From positions 3,670,501 to 3,734,500 of the forward strand of contig NC_062244.1 in the NCBI RefSeq assembly GCF_905475465.1: a stretch of DNA of 64,000 nt, read 5' to 3'. This DNA is from Pieris napi. Lineage: Eukaryota; Arthropoda; Insecta; Lepidoptera; Pieridae. Made by a program: the position numbers and the translations under genes. Under the pieces are notes generated by a model. The model made no database searches. It saw only the letters and a list, made by a program, of their open reading frames with translations, and was not told where the DNA came from. Below, piece by piece: positions 25,901 to 37,900 of this stretch (positions are counted from its first letter, which is position 1; every line of letters starts with the position of its first letter).

Positions 25901-28900
25901 TCCTCTCTTAGGCGAGAGGGAATGTTCATCTATAGAATATAATATCTCTTGGACTGGGGCCCTCTTGGGTCGGGGGCCCGTGGAATTTTGCCAGCCCTAC
26001 CACCCTATTGTTACGCCACTAGAGTCGAAGTTTAACGCGTATAAGCCCGTATGCCAAAAACGTACTGGATTTTGACGTACAGCCCTGCGATTCTGTAACT
26101 CACACAGCGGTTTTCGCATCGGCGGTCGCTCTGAAATCAGTCGTGAAGCAGTCATTTTATGATTTGGCATTCTAATAAACAATAAACTACAAGCTCTCAC
26201 CTTTTCAGAATGCCAAATCATAAAATGACTGCTTCACGACTGATTTCAGAGCGACCGCCGATGCGAAAACCGCTGTGTGAGTTCGAAAAGTGAGTTACAG
26301 AATCGCAGGGCAGCTCTCATAGTTCGTCGACGTCGACGTGTTCACATACGTCGACTTGTTTTTGAACTTCACCCTATCAACTTTAATAGTTATGGGTACA
26401 AATTTTGTAAACAATTATGTATAGTAATATTTTAATGAGATCTCTTTCACTGATCACTCGTGTTAATTGCGCGAATACAAAGAAAAAACAATGGTTACAA
26501 ACACACGCTTAATCGTTAGGTTAACAATAAATTTGATGTTGTCCAATTGAAGTATGTTTGGTGCCAAAGTTCTTATTAGCCATTATGTAACCAACTCGTA
26601 ACATTTATTTTTACTATTATACATTATTTCGTTTTTATTTAGGCCAGACCTGGTTGTAAACACAACGTATTTAAATATATGAAGAAAGCATATGAGAAAA
26701 TATATCGATCTAGAAAGCACTGCAAGATATTCTATACACAACTTTCACTTGACACGGTATGCCAATGGCTTTTGTAAAATTATTTGGAATAATAACCCTT
26801 ATGTGAACCAGTTAGTGTATAAAATAGATTAGCAGTATATCAGTTGTGTCCATATGTAGAGTAGGTCATATGTAGGTATAATAATTTAAAAGTGTTTTAT
26901 TAATTGTCACGTATGCAGCTTTGCCTAGATTATCAAACTTGTAATGATTTATGTCACGTATCACTTACGTTATATGTTATTAAACTATGTTAAAAAAGTA
27001 GAACGGAGGATCTGTATATTTATTGAATACGCTATGACGTGTATAGAGGTCCTGGGTTAGAGGGAATTGTTGCGTGGGTTGCTCGATAGACGAAAAATAT
27101 GGCACAGAGCGCCCCACGCTTTTTCACAATTTTTTGTTCATTACCATTTTCAGCCTAAATTAGGAATTATTTTTCACTTTTTAGTTTGATGTGCTTTAAA
27201 AGCGTGTTTTTTAGTTTTTTTAAACTATTTTTTTTTCGAATTATTGCATTGTCATCGATCTTTGACAGGTGCGCAAAGTTTGAATTAAATCTGTCCGTTA
27301 AAAGTGGGTCAAAATCGAGTCCGAAGGAGTCGGTTACATACATACATACATACATACAGGTGAAGCTAATATAAAGCGTGTAAAAATAGTTGATACATAT
27401 AATACTAATAATTATCATAGAATTAAATAATGCCGTTAAAATTAATAAAATAACGTTAAAGAATTTGTACATTCGAGTTGTCAATCAGTAACAGAGTCCT
27501 TTCATACGTAGAAACAATCAGAATTATTAATTTTGTATTAAGTGTAGAGTATGTTTGCTCAACACAATAATGAGAGGAGTTGTTGATGTTACTCTCGTGT
27601 TATTTACTCTAAAGGCTAATGTTTTTCAGGCTGCCTGTGCTCTCTGCGTGGGTGTGGGGAGTTACAGTGATCCTGCAGAAATACAAGGATTGGCGCACTT
27701 CGTCGAGCATATGGTGTTTATGGGAAGTGAAAAGTATCCAAAAGAAAATGAATTTGATGCCTTTATTAAGGTAATATATAGCTACACTTAGATATTTGTT
27801 GGTTGGAATGCATTCTCAGTACTGTTTCGAATTGATTTTTTTATTGCATGGCGATTATTATTATTACATTGGTGACAGCTAGTATAACATAAATCATCTA
27901 AACTAATGATACATCGGTCTTAAATCTAATTTGTCGATTAACCGTAAAATAAAATAGCAACCTAGAAATTTATATTATTTTAAATAAAGTCAAAATTCGC
28001 GCTCCAATAACGGTTATACTTATGGTTAATCAATTTAATAAACAATTTCAGAAAAAGGGTGGTTCCGACAACGCGTCAACTGACTGCGAAGTTACAACCT
28101 TCTATTTTGAAATATCTGAGAAGCATCTTTCGAGTGCGATGGATATGTTTAGCCAGTTCTTTGTCAGTCCTCTGATGTTGAAAGAGGCCATGCAGAGGGA
28201 AAGAGAGGCCATTGAATCTGGTAAGTAGGAGAAAATACAAATTAGAATTTCAAATCATTATTTTATTGTTTATTTGAGATCACATGTTACTGTCAACGCT
28301 TTTAGAATACAGTTTTTCTCAGGCACCAATGTTTTATTATCAATAATATAATTATAATAATTAAAATTCTGTAATTGATTATTATAATTACATGTAACAT
28401 TTTGTAATTTTTTAAAATCGATATCTACCGAGTTACTAGCCATGCTTATAACAGTGATTCGAATAAGACGTTATGATTTTGCAATATGAACGCGCCAACG
28501 AGCCGTTAAAAAATATTTTGTTATAAAATTTATATATTATTTTAGGTTTTGATGATTATAACAAAAAATATGATTAAATTAATTTTCCTAAGTCTTCATT
28601 CTTGAATAGAGCAAGCGTGAATACCACTAAGACACGGTCAGTTTTAAGTAGATCGGTTTTAAATGAACTTATTAAACGAAATTACACCTTTCAAAGGAAG
28701 AAAATCACATACCTTATTAATACATTTATATAATTTTTACAGAATTTGCGATAGCTTCACCATCCGACTCCAATCGTAAAGACCAATTGCTGTCGAGTAT
28801 GTTTCCTGAGGGTCACCCAGCAAGGACCTTCACTTGGGGAAACCTTCGAAGCCTGAAGGAGGATATACCTGATGACGACAAGCTTTATCAGGCTGCGCAC

Positions 28901-31900
28901 GAGTTCCGAAGACGTCATTACAGCGCGCATAGAATGACTGTTACTGTACAAGTTAGTATTACCTCCGTTTTCCAATTTAAATATACTAATCGTAATTTTT
29001 ACTAACCGTTAAGTATTCCATGTAATCTATCTTGTTTATGGTATAAAGATGGTTGTCTATAACTAATTAGAAACAAGCTTTTTTATATAGGATAGGGGGC
29101 AAAACGCACCCGCCCATGGACATCCATTGTATTGCGTTGCCGGCCTTTAAGTGCCTGGGGTAAAATCTCGTGAAACAATAATTATCCTCAACACTTGTAG
29201 CGCAATCTACGGCTACAATTAATGACATCATATCCTAGACGCGCTTACTAAGTTATTCTAATTCGCTAAGCTAAGCTAATAGATAACCTTAATCACTGAG
29301 GAGCATAGGCCGGCCAGTCAGTGGTAAGACTGGTCGAGAATTCGTCATTTAGCTTGGAGGTAGAGTCTGGCTAATGAAATAAGATAACGAAAACGCGCGG
29401 CAAATTAAAAAAAAAATAGTATGGTATCCCTAAAAGTTTGATATACTCGTGGATTAAACTTACTTGATACTTGATTTTTTTTAAAATATTTATTTAAACT
29501 GTATTTCTATGAAATTAAATATTATACGTATTTAGTCTTTTACTATTGATATTAAAATGACTAGCATTGCATGGAAAACTAAAACTATATTTATTATAAA
29601 ACTTTATTCGGAATAATCAAATCCTGCGAAAGAAACGAAATATTCTATCAAATAAAACAAAGTTTAACCTGTTAACTATTCGGAAAAAATATGTAATAGA
29701 AATAAAAATGAGTAATTGCATGAAGTATCAAGACAATAAATCATACTAAACTAAGAAATTCAATGACATTCTGTGTTGCCATCCGAAAGTTTTCAAATAA
29801 TTCAATTATCTTCTTTCATTAGCCAGACTCTAGCACCTTCCATCACATACTTGTGTGTAACTTTCTAAATTCAATATGCCAGCGGTACATTCGCGTTTAA
29901 AACTAAACCTGGTTTGATGAGTTTTACTTATGACGATATATTATTTTAGGCTCGTATGGACCTCTCATCCCTAGAGGGACTCGTGGCAAAGACGTTTGGA
30001 CAAATTCCGACCAATAATCTACCTTCAGATAATTTTAAGGAGCACTTGTTTAATCCCCGTAATATCACTAGTGATTTTACTAGTATATACTATGTGAAAC
30101 CCGTTAGTGATACAACTGAGGTAAGAGCACTTTTATAAATATATTTTTTTAATTTCTTTATTTTACAAAAAGAATATAATACAATCAAAATAAATTACAT
30201 TAGAAAACCGCTGTGGTTAATTCCGTCATCACCGCTTTTTTGCTTTTGTTTATATCCAAATAAAAAATAATAAATTAGCAACCAAAATTTCCTATAGACA
30301 GTAAGTAATGGTACACGGGTTAATGCAATTAACAGTACAAAGGCGAAACGGCTGTTAATGACCTCAGGTGGCCTTTTTAGAAATTTCGGCACCTTACAAG
30401 TTAAGTTTTGTAAGCTGATTATAAAAACAATTACACTTTCATAGAATGGCTGTCGCGTTATAAAGAAGGAATTAATGTATGGGTTCTGTGTTTAACCAAA
30501 CAAATTTAATAGAGTTTTTCGTTATAAGGAAGGACGTTATAAAGAGTTTACGCTGTAATAAATTAAGTTAATTTTTATTACATAATATTGAATGTATTGT
30601 AAGTAGGTACTTATCTAAGTAAATTATATTACAGGTACAATTGACATGGTTAATGCGATCTTTAATAACGGAATACGAATCGAAACCGCATCAGTATATT
30701 TCATATCTTTTAGGACACGAGGGGAAAGGGAGTTTACTGTCGTATCTTAGAAAAAAGTAAGTCCTCATACCTCATACTAAACTAACATTAAAAAATATTT
30801 CCTTTTTTATAATCTGTTATTACAAATCGATACCATATGAATAGCTAGTACATAATATATAGTCACTCTCGGCTAACGGTTGTTTATCTACAGCTTGTTA
30901 CGACAGAATAAAAAATATTCTAATGTTATTTTAATTATATTTATTTTTAACTATAAATTTCCAAGCTTTAACTGAAATGACACATTATTTCATACTTTGT
31001 TCGCGCTGTGATGAAAAGAGACAGACTACTTTTAAAACGATGCACGATTTTTATGAATAAAAGGTAAAATTTAATTTGACCCAATATTTTTTTACAGAGT
31101 TTGGGCTTTGGGTATTTACACTGGCAACTCTGAAAGTGGCATAGACTATACTTCAATATACAGTCTGTTTTCAACTCAAGTTATTCTAACGAAGGATGGA
31201 TTAGATCATATTGACGAAGTACGTTATTCTGCTTTATATAATTATTAATTTATACGTAAAAATTAATAGGCAAATGTTATAAATTTTATATTTTTTAACA
31301 TATGTTGACATTAAGAGGATGCTGTCTTTGAAATCATATTTTCTATTCCACCGCTTTCATGGCAAATAGACTCATTTTTATTCGAAGACGTCTATTCGTT
31401 AGATATGCAATCTTAAGTGTAGGTGCAATTTAATTCGAGGAAATATTTTTATTTGTAGATACGTATTTAATATGTATAATGTTCTAAACGAGGGTAATTT
31501 TATTTATTTAAATATGTTTTGACGTTTTGCAGGTTTTAGAAGCAATATTCTCTTATATAAACATGATTAGAAAAATTGGTCCTTCGGAACGGATATTTGA
31601 AGAAATTAAGGTATGTTTATCAAATTGCAAAATATGTTATTACGACCGCCATTGTTAAAATGTGTGTTATTTATCAAACAAGCGACCCAGTCGGATATCA
31701 AATTATTCAGTTCGACGCTTCATAATGGTTATGTAGTATTTGAGAAGAGTTATTATGCCAATAAAAAAAATTGTCTTACACTTTGTACTCTTGCTACAAA
31801 CTCCACGATAATTTCTTCGTGCCTTCGTTTCGTTCCCAAATAGCCTACGGACTTCCGCTTATGTTGGCCATACATCATTACAATATAATACACATGTCTA

Positions 31901-34900
31901 TTCATGATTTAAAGTACATCTCGCAGTAAGGAGGTGCATACGTTAAGTATGCAGCGATGAAAACAAATTAAATTGCTTAGAATAAAATCCATTTTTCCTG
32001 TATTGTTCCAAAATTTCTGCATTTACCATTTATTATTCTAGTAAGTTAAGCGAGTGAATATAACTTTTCAATGCGATTTACAGACTATAGAAGAGACAAG
32101 TTTCCGTTTTGAAGAGGAATCGCAACCGGCGGAATATGTGGAATCCCTGGCTGAAAATATGCAGAATCTACCCCCAAAACACTATATTACTGGAGACCGC
32201 CTCTACTATAAATATGATCCAAAGGTATGTTATTTAAAATATAAGATTTTTTGTATAAAGATATTTATTTTAGTATAATTAGCATATCATGGTGTAGCAT
32301 AGCATGGGATGATACTTAATCCTATGGCTCCTTCTTTACTTCTTGTTTCGTTCTGTGTTTGATTTAGGACAAAAAAATATATTAATTAAATATTAAGATG
32401 TTGATCTAAGGCCCTTCTCCCATTACGATACGCCCGCGGGACTCTAGTCTCGGAGACTAGTCGCCGCGAAGTATCTCACATACATTTATATGGACACTCT
32501 CACATTACGATACTGGTATTCTACGCGTTCGCGACTAGTCTCGCGATACCCGCCGTGTTGGTCGCTTGTGCGTCGCGTCTCGCGCGTTTCGACAAGATGG
32601 CGGCGGAGCAAGAAACAAATATTAAGTTTGTACAAGAAATTGAAAAACATGCTTGTTTATATAACTATAAACTACCTGAATACATGCGAAAAAATATAAT
32701 AGACAAGACTTGGGCAGAAATTGGGAACAAATTTCAAATAACAGGTTGGATTTTTTTGTACACATACATAGTTTATTATTATCAATGTTACATTGTATTC
32801 TGCAAACAGGATTGGTATTGCCAAGGCAATGAACCTTGCTCAGATATAAAGTAGTTTGCTAAATAATTTCGTTGATTATGTGGTGACATATTTGCCGTTA
32901 TTTCTATATTATGAGGTTGTATTGTCGTTGTAACGGGAATAGTGACCGATCTGTTTTGTATAAACTCCCTTGGACTATATAGAATACCCTCACGTTTTCG
33001 AACATAGTTGTGTAAAATACACACTGCTTTTATTATATTTGATACTTTTTCTATTGTATGACATCTTATAGCAGTACTTAATACTTGAAATTTTTCAGCC
33101 ATCATCCCAAAAGCACATTCAATTGTATTCCTCCCTCGGCTTAGTCTGTAGTTAAATACCCTTCTCAAGTCATTCAAGGTTCTTTGGGGATATGGTCTCA
33201 TCAAGTAAGATAGAAGGGGAAATGCCTCATCCCCAATAAAATAGTATGGAAATTCATAGTTAGATTGGTCATTAGGAAGTTTGGAAGGTAAAGGAATATT
33301 AAGACGTCCATGTTCTATCCAACGTTTGATCCTGGAAGCACTGAAAATTCCACCGTCGCTGTTCCTACCCGCATAGCCAGTCTCGATAACAGTAAATAAT
33401 CCATCGGAATCACAACATGCCATTAATACTATCGAATGGTAGGATTTGTAATTAAAATTACTTGATCCTGAATCAGGTAATTTTTCTATTCTGATGTGTT
33501 TACCATCACATGCCCCTAAGCAGTTGGGTAAATTCCAGAGGCGATCAAAACGAGCAGCAATGTCTTTCCAATGTTGCACATCTGGTAATGGCATATAGTC
33601 TCCATTTAATATCTCCCATATTATAACTGTCATTTCAGCTATGACCTTGCAAATTGTATTATCTCCTCTTGCAAAATACAATCCTAGGCTTACAAACGTA
33701 CAACCTGACCCCAAATATCTGAAAAACAATTAATATTAAGGTTATTTTCAGGATCAGAAGCTAAAGAAAAGTGGAAAAATCTACGTAGTGTTTTTGTTCG
33801 CCACTTGAAACCGGCCAAAAGTGGAGCAGGTACTGCACAAAAAAAACCATACTACTTAGCAGACTATATGCAATTTACTGTACCCTTCATAAAAACAGCA
33901 GGAAAACCATCAGGAAATTTGAAAGAGACGATAGAACCACAGACACCTGATCTTGAACTATGTGAACAAACACAGTTCACAGAAAATGTACCTACAAGCA
34001 CTCAACCAATCTCGCAACAGCAATCATCTCTTCCTTCTACTAGTACAAACACTCAACCAATCTCGCAACAGCAATCATCTCTTCCTTCTACTAGTACAAG
34101 CACTCAACCAATCTCGCAACAGCAATCATCTCTTCCTTCTACTAGTACAAACACTCAACCAATCTCGCAACAGCAATCATCTCTTCCTTCTACTAGTACA
34201 AACACTCAACCAATCTCGCAACAGCAATCATCTCTTCCTTCTACTAGTACAAGCACTCAACCAATCTCGCAACAGCAATTACCACCACCATCAACAAATA
34301 ATAAAAAAAAACGGAAGAAGCTGGAAGAAACTCAAGCCGAGCAAGACATTTCAGCTTATTTTAAATTTAAACAATCTAAAATTCTAGAAAACTGTGACAG
34401 TACTGAAAATTCAAACAAAATGTTCTTACTGAGTTTACTATCGGACGTGAACAAAATGACTGATAGTCAAAGAAGACTGTTTAAGAGAAGAGTGCTTGCA
34501 TTGATAGACGATATAATGGACCAAAGTAGTGAAAATATGAATAGTCCCATCACACTTTATTCTACTCCTTCACCGATGAGTGCTGCCGAGGTAATAAGTA
34601 CGCCAATTACCATAAACGAAAGTCTGAATGTAGTACAATCAAATACTGCCAGTCTTTATTATGAATCAATACCTATGTTATTATCACAGGAAGATGAAGA
34701 ATAAGTAATAATTATAAAGTACTTACATATTAAAATTTAATAAACATTTAATTACCTACATATGTCACAATGAAGTATTATTTACCTTAGGGTTATCAAA
34801 ATCCTTTCTTCCGCACTGACACATTCTCTAAATTTAGTATTTCGTTGATGTATAGCTGGTTTTAATAATCTAACAAGATGCAAGTAGGTCTCTTTAGTCA

Positions 34901-37900
34901 TTCGGTAGAAAGATAAAAATTTCTTATCATCATGTTGTAGTTCTTGTGCGGCTACAAAAACTCTACAATTTATGTTTCTTTCAATATATGGATGAATCCA
35001 GTATTTTCTACTCTTGCGTTGACGTCTTCTATTTCTATAAAACAGAAAAACTGCAAGAGCTTCTTCGTCACTGGAGTCGCTCGACATAACGTCCGTCTAC
35101 AAAAAACAAGTTTGCACAAATGATGAATTTAGTAATTTTTCAGTAGCATAATATGCGAGCGTCGCGTAGCGAACATGTATCCAACTAGTATTATACTCGA
35201 GTATCGTACCCTACAAGTATCGTAATGGGAGAAGGGCCTACGGGTTAAATATGCATTTCTAATGTTGTTTGATCTACTGAAGTATTAATTTGTATGTTTG
35301 CTCGACACAAAATTAATGGTGTAGTACGAAAATACAGATTTTAATTGATTTTTAGGGTATAACAGAATTATTGGAATGTATGACACCGGACAAAGCTAAT
35401 GTAATGATTTTGTCGAACAAACACTCGACACCCATTCCATACGATGCCAAAGAGAAGTGGTTCGGCACGGAATATAAAAGGAAAGGTAAGTTTATAATTT
35501 GCTAATTTACTAATGTAATTAATAATTTGCGTGTAATGGCGACAACAGATGCTTCTTAGATTTTAGACAAGCTTACGTTACTATAATATTATTCTAATGG
35601 CCTCTCCAACTTCGTTTCGCCTCAATATGTTTTTTTTACTTAGACTATCTTTTGATACCTTACAAAGATTCAGATGTTTTACTTGTTTACTTCATATTTT
35701 AAAGTAAATAAAATAAATACTGAATTTCAGTTTTTTTAAAGTCAATATCACCACTTTCGCCAAGATGGTGGCAATGTAGGTGTCTTTAAAGCTATTGCAT
35801 AGCTTTTATCGCGGCGACCGAATCAAGAAATTCCGTAACGAAAATAAACCTAACACACGATGCAAAATACAGGTGCGGCCAATACGCATTAGAGCGGGAC
35901 AGAAAGCATACTGCGTATTCACATCTCTCTAAAGAGATCGGTGATGTAGCTTAAGCGCGGCTGGTGCAGCCGGTACGCGTTAGAGCGGGACAGACTATAT
36001 AGGCGTGTTAGTCTGAGTCTGGTGGAGTGGTAGATTGAATTAATATCTAAGAAAAAAAATACTGCATAAATAAATAACTATAATTGCTAAATTTGATAAA
36101 AAATGCTATGCAATAGCTTTACCGCGGTAGTCCCCGAGTGCCACGCGTTTTTTTTTTTAATTAGTTTGTTTACCTATAGGACACTGTTTAATCAATTTCA
36201 GAAATCCCATCAACCTGGATGCACCGATGGCAAACAGTTAAGCCGTTTAAGCAGTTCCATCTGCCCGATAAAAACATTTACATAACTAACAACTTTAACT
36301 TAGTACCGCCAGCGTTGCCTTATTTAGAAGAAGCTGAACGATTAGGAATTAATTTGATGACAAGCTCCATAAAGGATATAAATAAGAAGATAGAAGCCAC
36401 TACGACAACTTCTAAAATTCTTAAGGAAGGTGATCTGATAGCTACTGTACAGGAGTTTAGGTAATTTACGATACTTTTGAATTTATTTGGTATTTATTCA
36501 CACAGATTAAGAAGTTCAGGAAGTGCTTTATATGTGATATAATAAGATATACTATAATTATAATCGCATGGCTATTAGATGTTACGTTAGTTCTGTAAAT
36601 AAATAAGTTTTTGGTACTTGCAAAATATACAAGAAAAACTTACAAACATAAAGCACATGTACGCTCTCTTGCAACGCACGTTAAGAGGTATTTTGAAGTA
36701 AAGAGAAAATTATGAAATAATAAAACTTAATTTAAAATTCAAATATCAAATTTTTTAAATCTATGTAAAACGTAAAAATACGCACAACGGACCGATTATG
36801 TACTAGTGCGGAAACTGACTCCACCAACCATAACAATATGATACAAAATATATTTTAATTTTAAAAGGCGCATTAAGATTAATTAATTATTAATAAAAAA
36901 AAGGGTGCGTGTACTTATGTACGCGCGTAAGAAGTATACTTCTTTGGCATTATTAAAAATAGTTTTTGATTGCATGCAAATAATTAATTACAATTAAATA
37001 ATCAAAGACTGGAAAAGGAGTCATTAAAGTCAATAAAGTTCAGTTTACATTTGAAAAATTAAATATTTATTATTATTCCCTTACATTAAGTGTTACATAA
37101 ATTCTATTATTATTCGAATATTGTTTTTAAATTTTGTCCAATGCCGTAGCATCTTCCGTGGGCAACTTCATTCTGTTAATTTTGTGTCCCGGTGCGCGCG
37201 CATCGTAAAATTTCACTCTCATAAATTTTTCATAACGCAACTAAAGAAGTATAACATCAAAAATTTAATTAATAATTAATTGTTTAATATCTTTCAGATT
37301 GGACCAGCCCAACTTAATACGTAAAAACAGACATATGGAGTTATGGTACAAACCGGATTTCAAGTTCCGGTTTCCGACTGCACTTCTCTATTTCTACTTT
37401 ATTACGCCACTCAGCTTGAAGTCGCCGAGGGAGTGAGTTTATTCATCTATTTATTCATTTAAATTTACACATTAAGGATATCTAAAACCTTGGGAAGAGT
37501 CGTTGGGTAGGCTGATGATTTTTGGAAAATAAACATTGTTTTCGTTTTTTAAATTAAAAAAAATTCATGACTTATTCTTAGTATATATTGTTGTATTTGA
37601 TCTAGTTCTTAGGGTAGGAAATTAAACACTCCAACGATGACTTGATTCACTATAATTCACTTCATTGATTTTACGTAAACTCTATAACATCAAACTTGAA
37701 CAAAGGAATTGCCCGTGCGCATGTGTAATAACAACTAAAACTAAAAATGATTCCAATTTAATTAAAAAAGTATTAAAAGCTAACAATATGTATCAATTTA
37801 TGAGTTACATTAGTTTAGTTTGTAGTCATGGAATGTCTTAGTTAGAAAATTTCAGCGATTGATATAGATTAGCGGTACATATTAAAATAAATAGAATGTA

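Larger units (their letters stand above)
32410..35238. mobile_element. Apparently intact PIF/Harbinger transposon in nardilysin intron 10
   Basis: The ends form a 21-bp perfect terminal inverted repeat, 'ggcccttctcccattacg' on the left and its complement ending at 35238. Flanking trinucleotides are TAA and TAC, an imperfect match to the family's usual 3-bp TWA-type target duplication. Inside are two spliceable genes on opposite strands, a DDE transposase (minus) and a MADF-domain protein (plus). Neither shows a stop or frameshift in its exons, so the element could be autonomous. The element lies 185 bp after nardilysin exon 10 and ends 117 bp before exon 11. Confidence 0.9.

Noticed and set aside
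27167..27484. 105-codon minus-strand ORF
   Set aside because: Low-complexity translation across a TACA microsatellite in a nardilysin intron, without any motif.
32788..33718. Domesticated HARBI1 host gene
   Set aside because: It is flanked by perfect terminal inverted repeats with the MADF partner in the same element, so it is a transposon copy.
34000..34305. CRISPR-like array of 51-bp repeats
   Set aside because: Units are contiguous without spacers and code in frame inside the MADF protein of a eukaryotic transposon.
33953..34387. 144-codon plus-strand frame rich in NQSRNSNHLFLLLV
   Set aside because: It is the shifted frame of the 51-bp minisatellite; the MADF frame through the same bases joins an upstream domain exon.
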